Source of the DNA: Flavobacteriaceae bacterium UBA7446
GTDB taxonomy: Bacteria > Bacteroidota > Bacteroidia > Flavobacteriales > Flavobacteriaceae
Assembly: GCA_002478685.1 (NCBI GenBank)
Contig: DLPY01000053.1
Location: 1 to 37,564 of the forward strand
Direction of reading: 5' to 3'
DNA length: 37,564 bases
Part shown: piece by piece, positions 31,309 to 37,564 of the stretch
Layout: each line of letters begins with the position of its first letter
Numbering within the stretch: the stretch's first letter is position 1
The notes under the pieces: model-generated
What the model was told of the DNA's origin: nothing
Seen by the model: only the letters and a program-made list of their open reading frames with translations
Database searches by the model: none
Program-made: the position numbers and the translations under genes

Positions 31309-31956
31309 TTACTTGCGACGTTGCTTTGGGTTTCGATACTTTTTATGCTTATTTCTACTTCCGCCTTTGCCGAATCGTTTGTTTGATAAGCGGATTAGAT
31401 TTTCAGAATCGGTTAAGACTTCTCCCTTGCCAGAAAGCACAATCTTTCCACCCGAAAGCTCTGCTAAATGATCAAAAATTACTTGATCTTCAACGGTATC
31501 TTTGTTCCAATTCAAAAAGCATTTTTTCATGTGATTCGCAATCACATAAACCAAGGCTTCTTTGAGTTCGCTTTCTTCCCAATCTACCACCACATCAATC
31601 ATTCCCTTAATATTGTTCCCATAAAAAAGATATTTGGGGTATGACTGAGGGTAATCAATCGGAGTTGGCCGTGCTGCCAATACTTCGGCACTAGGCTTTG
31701 GAAAAGGTGCATCTACATCCAATTTAAAATCGGACATAATAAATAATTGGTCCCAAAGTTTGTGCTGGAAATCAGCAACATCACGTAAGTGCGGATTTAG
31801 ATTTCCCATGATACCAATAATGGCCTGGGCTTGTTTATTGCGTTGCTCTTTGTCTTCTTCAGCCATTACTTGCTGAATCATTTTGTGAATATGACGACCG
31901 TATTCCGGTATCGCCAATTGAGAGCGTTCGTTATTGTATTGAAGATTTTCTATCAA
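31309..31956 (-). CDS. DUF4290 protein (TTG start proposed)
   Basis: The family is specific to Bacteroidota and has no known role. The 215-residue product contains QYNNERSQLAIPEYGRHIHK, FNL-type helices, YPKYLFYGNNIKGMID and a very basic C-terminal tail (KRFGKGGSRNKHKKYRNPKQ). The conserved region begins within five residues of TTG 31956, and no ATG lies nearby, so TTG is the likely start. The longer frame up to 32043 overlaps the DUF493 gene by 50 bases and reads as junk. It lies directly upstream of murA. Confidence 0.85.
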   Translation of the reverse strand: MIENLQYNNERSQLAIPEYGRHIHKMIQQVMAEEDKEQRNKQAQAIIGIMGNLNPHLRDVADFQHKLWDQLFIMSDFKLDVDAPFPKPSAEVLAARPTPIDYPQSYPKYLFYGNNIKGMIDVVVDWEESELKEALVYVIANHMKKCFLNWNKDTVEDQVIFDHLAELSGGKIVLSGKGEVLTDSENLIRLSNKRFGKGGSRNKHKKYRNPKQRRK

Positions 31957-31993
31957 GGAAAAAATATTTAGCGTTAAAACTAATAAAAAAAGA

Positions 31994-32284
31994 TTAGAGC
32001 TGGATGATATTTGGAATTTTAGCTGCCTGCTTATATTTTTCAATGATTACATCAGGGCTATCAAAAGTTCCAGAAACAGAAATACTGTTGTATTTGCCTT
32101 TGCTTGAAGCGCGAACTGAAATTTTAACTTCGTGGTTTGTAAAGAGGGCGTTAAGTGTTTCTTTGGCATTGCCAGATGCAGGCACAATAAATTTAAACAC
32201 ATACACTCCAGGCCATGAACTTGTGTCTAAAAGTTGTTGGCGGAAGCGTTGGTAAAACGAATCGTCTTTTGCGATGTGTTGCAT
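31994..32284 (-). CDS. DUF493 (YbeD-like) protein
   Basis: The 96-residue product is an alpha/beta ACT-like small protein with the DUF493 pattern FPxx.YVFKFIVPA...VKISVRASSKGKYNSISVSGTF. YbeD of E. coli belongs to this family; its role is poorly known. The gene begins a minus-strand unit DUF493-DUF4290-murA, with a 37-base gap to the proposed DUF4290 start. Confidence 0.87.
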   Translation of the reverse strand: MQHIAKDDSFYQRFRQQLLDTSSWPGVYVFKFIVPASGNAKETLNALFTNHEVKISVRASSKGKYNSISVSGTFDSPDVIIEKYKQAAKIPNIIQL

Positions 32285-32333
32285 GGTGTAAAGATACAGT
32301 TTTAGAAAAGGTTATAAATCCCGACATTTGTGT

Positions 32334-32864
32334 ATGTTTATAGAACAAAAAGTTGTGCTGACCGGCGCTCCGGCTAGTGGAAAAACCACCTTACTTAATA
32401 TTGTAAATCACGCTGAAATTTCTTGCTACAGTGAAGTGTCAAGAGCTATTATTTCGGCAGCGCAAGCCAAAGGCATTCATCGTCCTTTTTTGGAAAGCCC
32501 ATTGGCATTTAGTGAGACTATTTTTGAAAACAGACTTCACGATTACTTCATGGAAAGTACGCTCCCCGTACAATTATATGACCGTGGTATCCATGATGTG
32601 GTGGCGTATTTGCATGAATCGGGATATGACATTCCATGCGGTATGGAATTAGATTGCACAAATTTTACCTACGACAAAGTTTTTGTTTTACCGCCGTGGG
32701 AAGCCATATTCGAGCAAGACACCCAACGCATGGAAAATTTTAATGAATCTGAAAAAAATCATCTTGCGTTAATAGAAACCTATGCAACCTATGGCATGGA
32801 GTGCATTGAAGTACCTCGAGTTAGTATTGCTAAACGCCGTGCGTTTATTTTAGAAAATCTATGA
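32334..32864 (+). CDS. AAA-type ATP-binding protein (AAA_28/NadR-like kinase fold)
   Basis: The 176-residue protein begins with a P-loop, VVLTGAPASGKTTLL, and has CYSEVSRAII, VQLYDRGIHDVVAYL and FVLPPWEAIFEQDTQRME, which match the AAA_28 domain of NadR/ATPase-type proteins. The substrate is unknown. ATG 32334 is preferred over an in-frame TTG at 32328. The stop overlaps recQ by four bases (ATGA). Confidence 0.82.
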   Translation: MFIEQKVVLTGAPASGKTTLLNIVNHAEISCYSEVSRAIISAAQAKGIHRPFLESPLAFSETIFENRLHDYFMESTLPVQLYDRGIHDVVAYLHESGYDIPCGMELDCTNFTYDKVFVLPPWEAIFEQDTQRMENFNESEKNHLALIETYATYGMECIEVPRVSIAKRRAFILENL

Positions 32865-34714
32865 ATAAAAACGTAAAAGATATCCTTCAAACCTATTGGG
32901 GTGCTTCTATGTTTCGCACAGGACAACAAGAGGCGATTTCAGCTGTTTTAGATAGACGCGACTGCCTTGTGGTGTTACCCACAGGCGGCGGAAAAAGCCT
33001 TTGCTATCAACTTCCTGCATTGTTATTGCCTGGAGTTTGCGTGGTTATCAGTCCATTAATCGCACTTATGAGCGATCAAGTAGAAGGACTTCATAAGAAA
33101 GGAATTCGTGCCATGCATATATCAGGGTGCATGCAAGAAGACGACCTTGTAAGGGCATTGGACAATTGTAAGTTTGGAAACTTTAAATTTCTGTATCTAT
33201 CGCCCGAACGAGCGCAGCATCCGCTAGTGCAAGCGCATTTGTCGAAAATGCAACTTTCATTGCTTGCCATTGATGAAGCGCATTGCATTTCGGAATGGGG
33301 GCACGATTTTAGACCTGCTTACCGTGAAATCATCTCCCTAAAGAACCTACTCTCAGACATTCCAACTATTGCAGTTACAGCCACAGCTACAGCTTCCGTT
33401 AGAGAAGACATTTGTAATTCCTTAAAGTTGCAATCGCCAGAGAAAATTGTGGGTTTGTTTGATAGAGCAAATATTGAGCTGCGTGTAGTGCATACTAACA
33501 ACAAACTCGAATCTATTTCAGCAGCATTGGAGCCTAAAGGTACTCCGAGCATTGTGTATGTGGGCACACGAAAAAGTGCCGAACTGCTGAGCAAACACCT
33601 CAATAATATGGGGCATAAAGCGGTATTTTTTCATGGAGGCGCAGCCGAAAAAGAATCGCGAATTACTAATTGGATGCAAGAAAAAACAGCTGTTATAGTG
33701 GCTACCACGGCTTTTGGCATGGGCATAGACAAAGCAAATGTACAGCGTGTAGTACACGCTACTTTGCCGTTTAGCATGGAGCAATATTATCAAGAAGTGG
33801 GGCGTTGTGGCAGAGATGGAAGCTCGTCAATAGCGACGCTTTTTGTAGGACAAGAAGATGAAAAAAAAATGTGGAACAGACTTATGGCTAGTGTTCCGCC
33901 AAAAGAAGCTATTCAAAAAACCTACAAGCATTTGTGCCACTATTTTGATATCGCCTATGGCGAATTGCCACAAGAAATGTTGGAATTTAATTTAAATCTG
34001 TTTTGTCAACGATACGATGTAAATCCAAAAATAACCTTTCACGTATTAGCGCTTTTGGAGCGTGGTCAAGTACTTTCGTTAACGACATATAATACACCAA
34101 AAACGTCGTTAAAACTTGAAGAAGGTAGTAATGGTAAAAACGATAATTTAATCGATTATTTATTGCGAAACGTTGGCGGAATCACAGAAAGAGTGCAGCC
34201 AATAAACCTGCTCACAATAGCAAAACGATGTAATGTGCCTTTGCAGCAATGCGTGGAATCATTAAAGGCAATGGAAAAAAATGGTACCGCAAAAGTGGAG
34301 CAATTGCATGTAGATAGTGCGATTCAATTTCTTGTCCCGCGAGAAGATAAGCGAACATTATTTCCTGTTATTCAGCAATTGAGTCGATTTAAAAAAGAAA
34401 AAAGACGATTGGCAAATTCGGTATGGGAATATTGCTCCACATCAATCTGCTACCGAAAAAAATTGTTGGGTTACTTTGGCGAAAAAACAAAGAATAAGTG
34501 CAATTTCTGTTCAAATTGTTTAAAAAATAAGACCGCTATTAAAGATGTAATTCTGGAATTAAAAAACCTGCTTTCGAGTACAGAAAGCCTATCTTTGGAA
34601 CAATTGATTTTGGAGTCAAAATACGGCAGAGAACATGTTATTGATGCACTAAGTGAAATGATAAATGAAGAACTTATAGAACAAGAAAAAGCAAATTTTT
34701 ACAGGTTAAAATGA
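32861..34714 (+). CDS. recQ: ATP-dependent DNA helicase RecQ (no HRDC domain)
   Basis: RecQ unwinds DNA 3' to 5' in recombination and repair. The 617-residue product has Walker A LPTGGGKSLCYQ, DEAH box LAIDEAHCISEWGHDFR, helicase motif AFGMGIDKANVQRVVH, the QEVGRCGRDG segment, and the RecQ zinc site with C...KCNFCSNC after SICYRKKLLGYFGE. After the winged-helix region the protein ends, so the HRDC domain of E. coli RecQ is absent. It is coupled to the ATPase before and fmt after by ATGA overlaps. Confidence 0.94.
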   Translation: MNKNVKDILQTYWGASMFRTGQQEAISAVLDRRDCLVVLPTGGGKSLCYQLPALLLPGVCVVISPLIALMSDQVEGLHKKGIRAMHISGCMQEDDLVRALDNCKFGNFKFLYLSPERAQHPLVQAHLSKMQLSLLAIDEAHCISEWGHDFRPAYREIISLKNLLSDIPTIAVTATATASVREDICNSLKLQSPEKIVGLFDRANIELRVVHTNNKLESISAALEPKGTPSIVYVGTRKSAELLSKHLNNMGHKAVFFHGGAAEKESRITNWMQEKTAVIVATTAFGMGIDKANVQRVVHATLPFSMEQYYQEVGRCGRDGSSSIATLFVGQEDEKKMWNRLMASVPPKEAIQKTYKHLCHYFDIAYGELPQEMLEFNLNLFCQRYDVNPKITFHVLALLERGQVLSLTTYNTPKTSLKLEEGSNGKNDNLIDYLLRNVGGITERVQPINLLTIAKRCNVPLQQCVESLKAMEKNGTAKVEQLHVDSAIQFLVPREDKRTLFPVIQQLSRFKKEKRRLANSVWEYCSTSICYRKKLLGYFGEKTKNKCNFCSNCLKNKTAIKDVILELKNLLSSTESLSLEQLILESKYGREHVIDALSEMINEELIEQEKANFYRLK

Positions 34715-35661
34715 GTATATCGTTACGAGTAGTTTTTATGGGAACGCCTGCTTTTGCAGTGGCAGGATTGCGTGGTATATTGGAAAGTCGACACGAAGTA
34801 GTTGCAGTGGTTACAGCTCCAGACCGTCCTGCGGGAAGAGGTAAAAAATTACGCTTTTCTGCTGTAAAAGAAGAAGCTTTAGCTCAAGATATTCCACTGC
34901 TGCAACCTGAAAAATTAAACGATAAAGACAACTTAAATCAACTAAAAACATTCAACGCAGATGTCTTTGTTGTGGTTGCTTTTAGAATGCTTCCAAAAGT
35001 CGTTTGGAGCATTCCATCACTGGGAACATTTAACCTCCACGCATCTCTTTTACCTCAATATCGAGGTGCTGCTCCAATTCACTGGACAATCATCAACGGA
35101 GAAAAAGAAACTGGGTTAACAACCTTTCTAATTGATGAAAAAATTGACACTGGTGCTGTTTTACTCCGACAACGCATGACCATAAAACCCGAAGAAACCA
35201 TGGGAGCACTAAGCAAACGTATGCAAGCTTTGTCTGGAGAAATGATTGTAAAGACATTGGATGTTTTGGCATCGGGAAGTGCAACAGCTGTTCCACAACC
35301 CATTACTAAAGATTTGATTCCCGCCCCAAAACTAACAAGAGAAAACACTCGGGTAGATTGGGGTAAAAATGGGCAAGAAATTGTCAATCACATTCAAGGG
35401 CTGAATCCTTTCCCAACAGCATGGAGTATTCTGGAATTGCCCAACGAAGAGCTTTATGTAAAGTTGAATTACGCACATTTTGTGGTGGGAAGACCCATCC
35501 TTCCGCCAGGAACCATAACCATTGAAGATCAGCAGCTTAATGTTGCGGTTAATGATGGTTACGTTTACATTGATGAGCTTCAATTACCAAATAAAAAAAG
35601 TATGAAAACAGCTGCCTTGCTTAACGGTTTCAGCTTTCCAGAAAAATCCAGGTTTATATGA
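34711..35661 (+). CDS. fmt: Methionyl-tRNA formyltransferase
   Basis: Fmt formylates initiator Met-tRNA. The 316-residue enzyme has the formyl-transfer domain with RVVFMGTPAFAVAGL, FNLHASLLPQYRGAAPIHW carrying the catalytic Asn and His, and KIDTGAVLL with the catalytic Asp, followed by the C-terminal OB-like domain (about 205-316). The length is typical. It overlaps recQ and yqgE by four bases at each end. Confidence 0.96.
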   Translation: MSISLRVVFMGTPAFAVAGLRGILESRHEVVAVVTAPDRPAGRGKKLRFSAVKEEALAQDIPLLQPEKLNDKDNLNQLKTFNADVFVVVAFRMLPKVVWSIPSLGTFNLHASLLPQYRGAAPIHWTIINGEKETGLTTFLIDEKIDTGAVLLRQRMTIKPEETMGALSKRMQALSGEMIVKTLDVLASGSATAVPQPITKDLIPAPKLTRENTRVDWGKNGQEIVNHIQGLNPFPTAWSILELPNEELYVKLNYAHFVVGRPILPPGTITIEDQQLNVAVNDGYVYIDELQLPNKKSMKTAALLNGFSFPEKSRFI

Positions 35662-36191
35662 TGACAGGGAAACTTTTGGTAGCGCACCCCTCCATACTTG
35701 GCGACCAGTCTTTTGGGCGCAGCGTGGTGCTAATGGCAGAACATAATGAAAATGGGGCGTTGGGGTTTGTAATCAATCAACATACGCATTACACATTAGA
35801 TGATTTACTCCCTGAAATGGGTATTGATGCTCCTGTTTTTCAGGGTGGACCCGTAGAAGATGACAGGTTGTTTTACATTCATACCAAAGAAGATATCGCC
35901 AATGCGCTGCCTCTAGGAAACAGTCTTTTTTGGGGCGGTGAGCTAGAAGATATCAAGTTGGCTTTATTATCAAGTAAACTACTATCAAACCAAATTAAGT
36001 TTTTGTTAGGTTATGCTGGTTGGAGTAATGGACAATTAGCTGAGGAGACCAAAACCAACACATGGCTTTTAGTGAAAAACAGTTATAACCTGTTTGAAAA
36101 TGAGAAACAACTCTGGGGAAAAATCTTAAGAGATCTCGGCGGCGAACTAGCGTTGTACTCTTTTGCGCCTAATGCTCCCGGATTGAATTAA
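35658..36191 (+). CDS. YqgE/AlgH-family protein
   Basis: The 177-residue product has the UPF0301 pattern GKLLVAHPSILGDQSFGRSV, NENGALGFVINQ, VFQGGPVEDDRLFYIHT and LLGYAGWSNGQLAEE. AlgH of Pseudomonas affects alginate synthesis, but the general role of the family is unclear. The fold is cytoplasmic. It is the last gene of the ATPase-recQ-fmt-yqgE unit and overlaps the convergent aminotransferase by 23 bases. Confidence 0.92.
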   Translation: MMTGKLLVAHPSILGDQSFGRSVVLMAEHNENGALGFVINQHTHYTLDDLLPEMGIDAPVFQGGPVEDDRLFYIHTKEDIANALPLGNSLFWGGELEDIKLALLSSKLLSNQIKFLLGYAGWSNGQLAEETKTNTWLLVKNSYNLFENEKQLWGKILRDLGGELALYSFAPNAPGLN

Positions 36192-37017
36192 CGGATTCGT
36201 TGAGTACGCGTTGCAATTGTAACGCAATAGGATTTTGATAGTTGGTTCGTCGATACGAAGACACTGGTTGAACTCCTAAAATAGAATTAGACATAAAAAT
36301 TTCTTGGACCTGTTGCAAATCAAAAGGAGAAATTTTTTCTTCAACACAAGTAATCCCTTGCTTTTTTGCCAATCGCATCAACTGCTTGCGCATTATCCCA
36401 TCCAAACATCCAGAAGCTAATGGTGGTGTACGCAATGTACCATTATCAACAATAAAAAGATTTCCGTTTAAAAACTCTACTACCTCTTTATCGTCATTGA
36501 CCAAAATACCGTTATCAAAACCTTGTTCCTGCATAAATATACTGCCAATAACATTCAGGGCTTTGTTGTTAGACTTCAGATTAGACAACATACTTTTTTG
36601 GACGTAATAATCTTTAAATAATTCCACACTATAGCTATCTTTCGAAGTGTAGAATTCGTCCAAAAGAGGCTTAGCTTCAATCACATAGCTCACATCGCGA
36701 GTAGCAGGCACATAAAGACCGCCGTCATTTCTAAAAACAGTCAATCGGATGCGCCATGAATATGCAGTAGTACTTTGCGCTTCCACCACACGTAAGCATT
36801 CTTGCTCCAAGAATTCAGGAGTAAATGACACAGGGATATTCATACGAAACACACGCATGGCAGCCATCAATCTAAAATAATGGTCTTCCCAAAAGTGTAG
36901 GTGGTTTTGCCCATAACGAAGGGTTTCAAAAACGGCATCGCCGTACAAAAAACCACGATTTTCAAATGAAAAAAGTGACGAAGTAGCCGATTGCAGCGCA
37001 CCATTTAAATTTATCAT
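36169..37017 (-). CDS. Class IV aminotransferase (PabC/Dat/IlvE-like)
   Basis: The 282-residue PLP enzyme has the class IV fold: FENRGFLYGDAVFETLRY at the start, the SWRIRLTVFRNDGGLYVP segment, and LKSNNKALNV with the expected PLP lysine followed by GNLFIVDNGTLRTPPLASGCLDGIMR. This group includes aminodeoxychorismate lyase, D-amino acid and branched-chain aminotransferases. The substrate cannot be decided from the sequence. The gene is next to a START-like gene on the same strand, 4 bases away. Confidence 0.87.
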   Translation of the reverse strand: MINLNGALQSATSSLFSFENRGFLYGDAVFETLRYGQNHLHFWEDHYFRLMAAMRVFRMNIPVSFTPEFLEQECLRVVEAQSTTAYSWRIRLTVFRNDGGLYVPATRDVSYVIEAKPLLDEFYTSKDSYSVELFKDYYVQKSMLSNLKSNNKALNVIGSIFMQEQGFDNGILVNDDKEVVEFLNGNLFIVDNGTLRTPPLASGCLDGIMRKQLMRLAKKQGITCVEEKISPFDLQQVQEIFMSNSILGVQPVSSYRRTNYQNPIALQLQRVLNESVNSIREH

Positions 37018-37021
37018 ACGC

Positions 37022-37408
37022 TTATGTCGAGCCTAAAATTTGTTTTAAATCTCCAATTTGACTTTCCCATAGCATTTTAGTTTCATCTAATTCGTCTTCT
37101 TCTGCGAAATCTGTTACCACAACCGAAACATCTTTGGTAATCTCGTCCACTACAATACGCATTTCAAAGTAATAATCATCTTGATCATCATCATTAAGCC
37201 AACGAAAACACACAAATTCGTTTGATTTTTTACGAAGTAATTGTGCTTCTTCTTCAGAATCGTCCCAAAAGAAAGAATATTTTTCAGTGCGCGCATTGAC
37301 ATTGTCTGCGAACCATTCTGAAAGTCCAGACGGGGTGTATATGTATTGGTATAGTAACTGAGGTGAGGCTTGTATAACAAACTCAAGCTCAAATTTTATT
37401 TTTGACAT
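37022..37408 (-). CDS. START-like domain protein
   Basis: The 128-residue product shows the flavobacterial START-like pattern: KIKFELEFVIQASPQLLYQY, SGLSEWFADNVNA, YFEMRIVVDEITKDVSVVVTDF and a C-terminal helix with MLWESQIGDLKQILGS. It is of the SRPBCC superfamily and the ligand is unknown. ATG 37408 is chosen; an upstream in-frame codon at 37426 would add six residues. It is probably co-transcribed with the class IV aminotransferase. Confidence 0.85.
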   Translation of the reverse strand: MSKIKFELEFVIQASPQLLYQYIYTPSGLSEWFADNVNARTEKYSFFWDDSEEEAQLLRKKSNEFVCFRWLNDDDQDDYYFEMRIVVDEITKDVSVVVTDFAEEDELDETKMLWESQIGDLKQILGST

Positions 37409-37495
37409 AGATAATAAAAGGTCCAATATATAGATTAAAACCGACCTTTAAAAGAAAAGGCAAAAAAACAGCGATAAAAAGGAAAAACAAATTGT

Positions 37496-37503
37496 TATAT
37501 TTG
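37496..37503 (+). promoter_or_regulatory. -7 promoter box of the terminal tRNA
   Basis: TATATTTG, a perfect -7 match, stands 9 bases before the tRNA 5' end. No clear -33 TTTG is visible at the right distance. Confidence 0.5.
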
Positions 37504-37512
37504 CGCCGCTTT

Positions 37513-37564
37513 GGCGAGGTAGCTCAGCCGGTTAGAGCGTCGGATTCATAACCCGGAGGTCGGG
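37513..37564 (+). tRNA. tRNA with CAT anticodon, probably tRNA-Met (partial)
   Basis: The 5' half of a tRNA is present: acceptor strand GGCGAGG, D arm GCTCAGCCGGTTAGAGC, anticodon loop TTCATAA (anticodon CAT) and the start of the T arm. The window ends before the T loop. The anticodon stem does not show the GGG/CCC pairs of an initiator, so an elongator tRNA-Met or a tRNA-Ile with modified C34 is likely. Confidence 0.85.

Noticed and set aside
32285..32333. Divergent promoter between DUF493 and the AAA ATPase
   Set aside because: No TAnnTTTG box with a full match was found on either strand; ACATTTG near 32323 lacks the leading T-A pair.
1..37564. CRISPR arrays, insertion sequences, prophage genes or a rhodopsin gene
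   Set aside because: No regularly spaced repeats, transposase, phage or retinal-protein sequence was seen when reading the translated frames.

Overview
The window reads as a chromosomal segment of a marine-type flavobacterium (Bacteroidota, probably Flavobacteriaceae). The evidence is the A+T-rich sequence, many promoters with the Bacteroidota -7 box TAnnTTTG placed almost against the start codon, few clear Shine-Dalgarno sites, and family-specific genes (DUF4290, START-like, DUF6095-like, DUF4249-like, FKBP lipoprotein with calcium-type repeats). Genes are tightly packed, no stretch over 300 bases lacks a gene, and I see no insertion sequence, prophage or CRISPR array.

Layout. 1-413: tail of a DUF4249-like protein and a small membrane protein. 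466-3618: thrS, infC (no ATG/GTG/TTG start; ATA proposed), rpmI and rplT. 3633-9342, minus strand: dnaB, accA, then tgt-lptG-like-EamA. 9467-11273: split transketolase. 11270-13645: FKBP lipoprotein, S4 protein, phosphoribosyltransferase, shikimate kinase. 13734-13983: two identical tRNA-Lys and one tRNA-Leu. 14064-16346: a CarH-like B12-dependent MerR photoreceptor, then crtB and crtZ. 16339-22807: ribH, a TPR membrane protein, recF with a lipoprotein and a DUF721 gene, ndk, a DUF2520/kdsC-like/maf operon, aquaporin and a SdpI-like protein. 22871-29993: an eight-gene photolyase/cryptochrome operon. 29998-37408: murA, DUF4290, DUF493, ATPase-recQ-fmt-yqgE, a class-IV aminotransferase and a START-like protein. 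37513-37564: the 5' part of a CAT-anticodon tRNA.

The most interesting content is a probable light-response regulon. The CarH-like regulator keeps the W-x9-EH and ExHxxG motifs needed to hold adenosylcobalamin. Its own promoter carries an inverted repeat, TTTGTTTAA-N16-TTAAACAAA, overlapping a TAnnTTTG box. The same repeat, with the same spacing and the same -7 overlap but an unrelated spacer, lies 8.8 kb away in front of the photolyase operon. That operon encodes an SRPBCC protein, an SDR lacking the catalytic Tyr, a class I CPD-type photolyase, a 48-residue DUF2256 zinc-ribbon-like protein, a Cry-DASH, an FeS-type (6-4)-like photolyase, a divergent cryptochrome with altered flavin-pocket and Trp-chain residues, and a DUF2805/TIGR03643 protein. 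Every junction overlaps. With crtB/crtZ between the two sites, the simplest model is B12-based light sensing that derepresses DNA photorepair together with several uncharacterised helper proteins.
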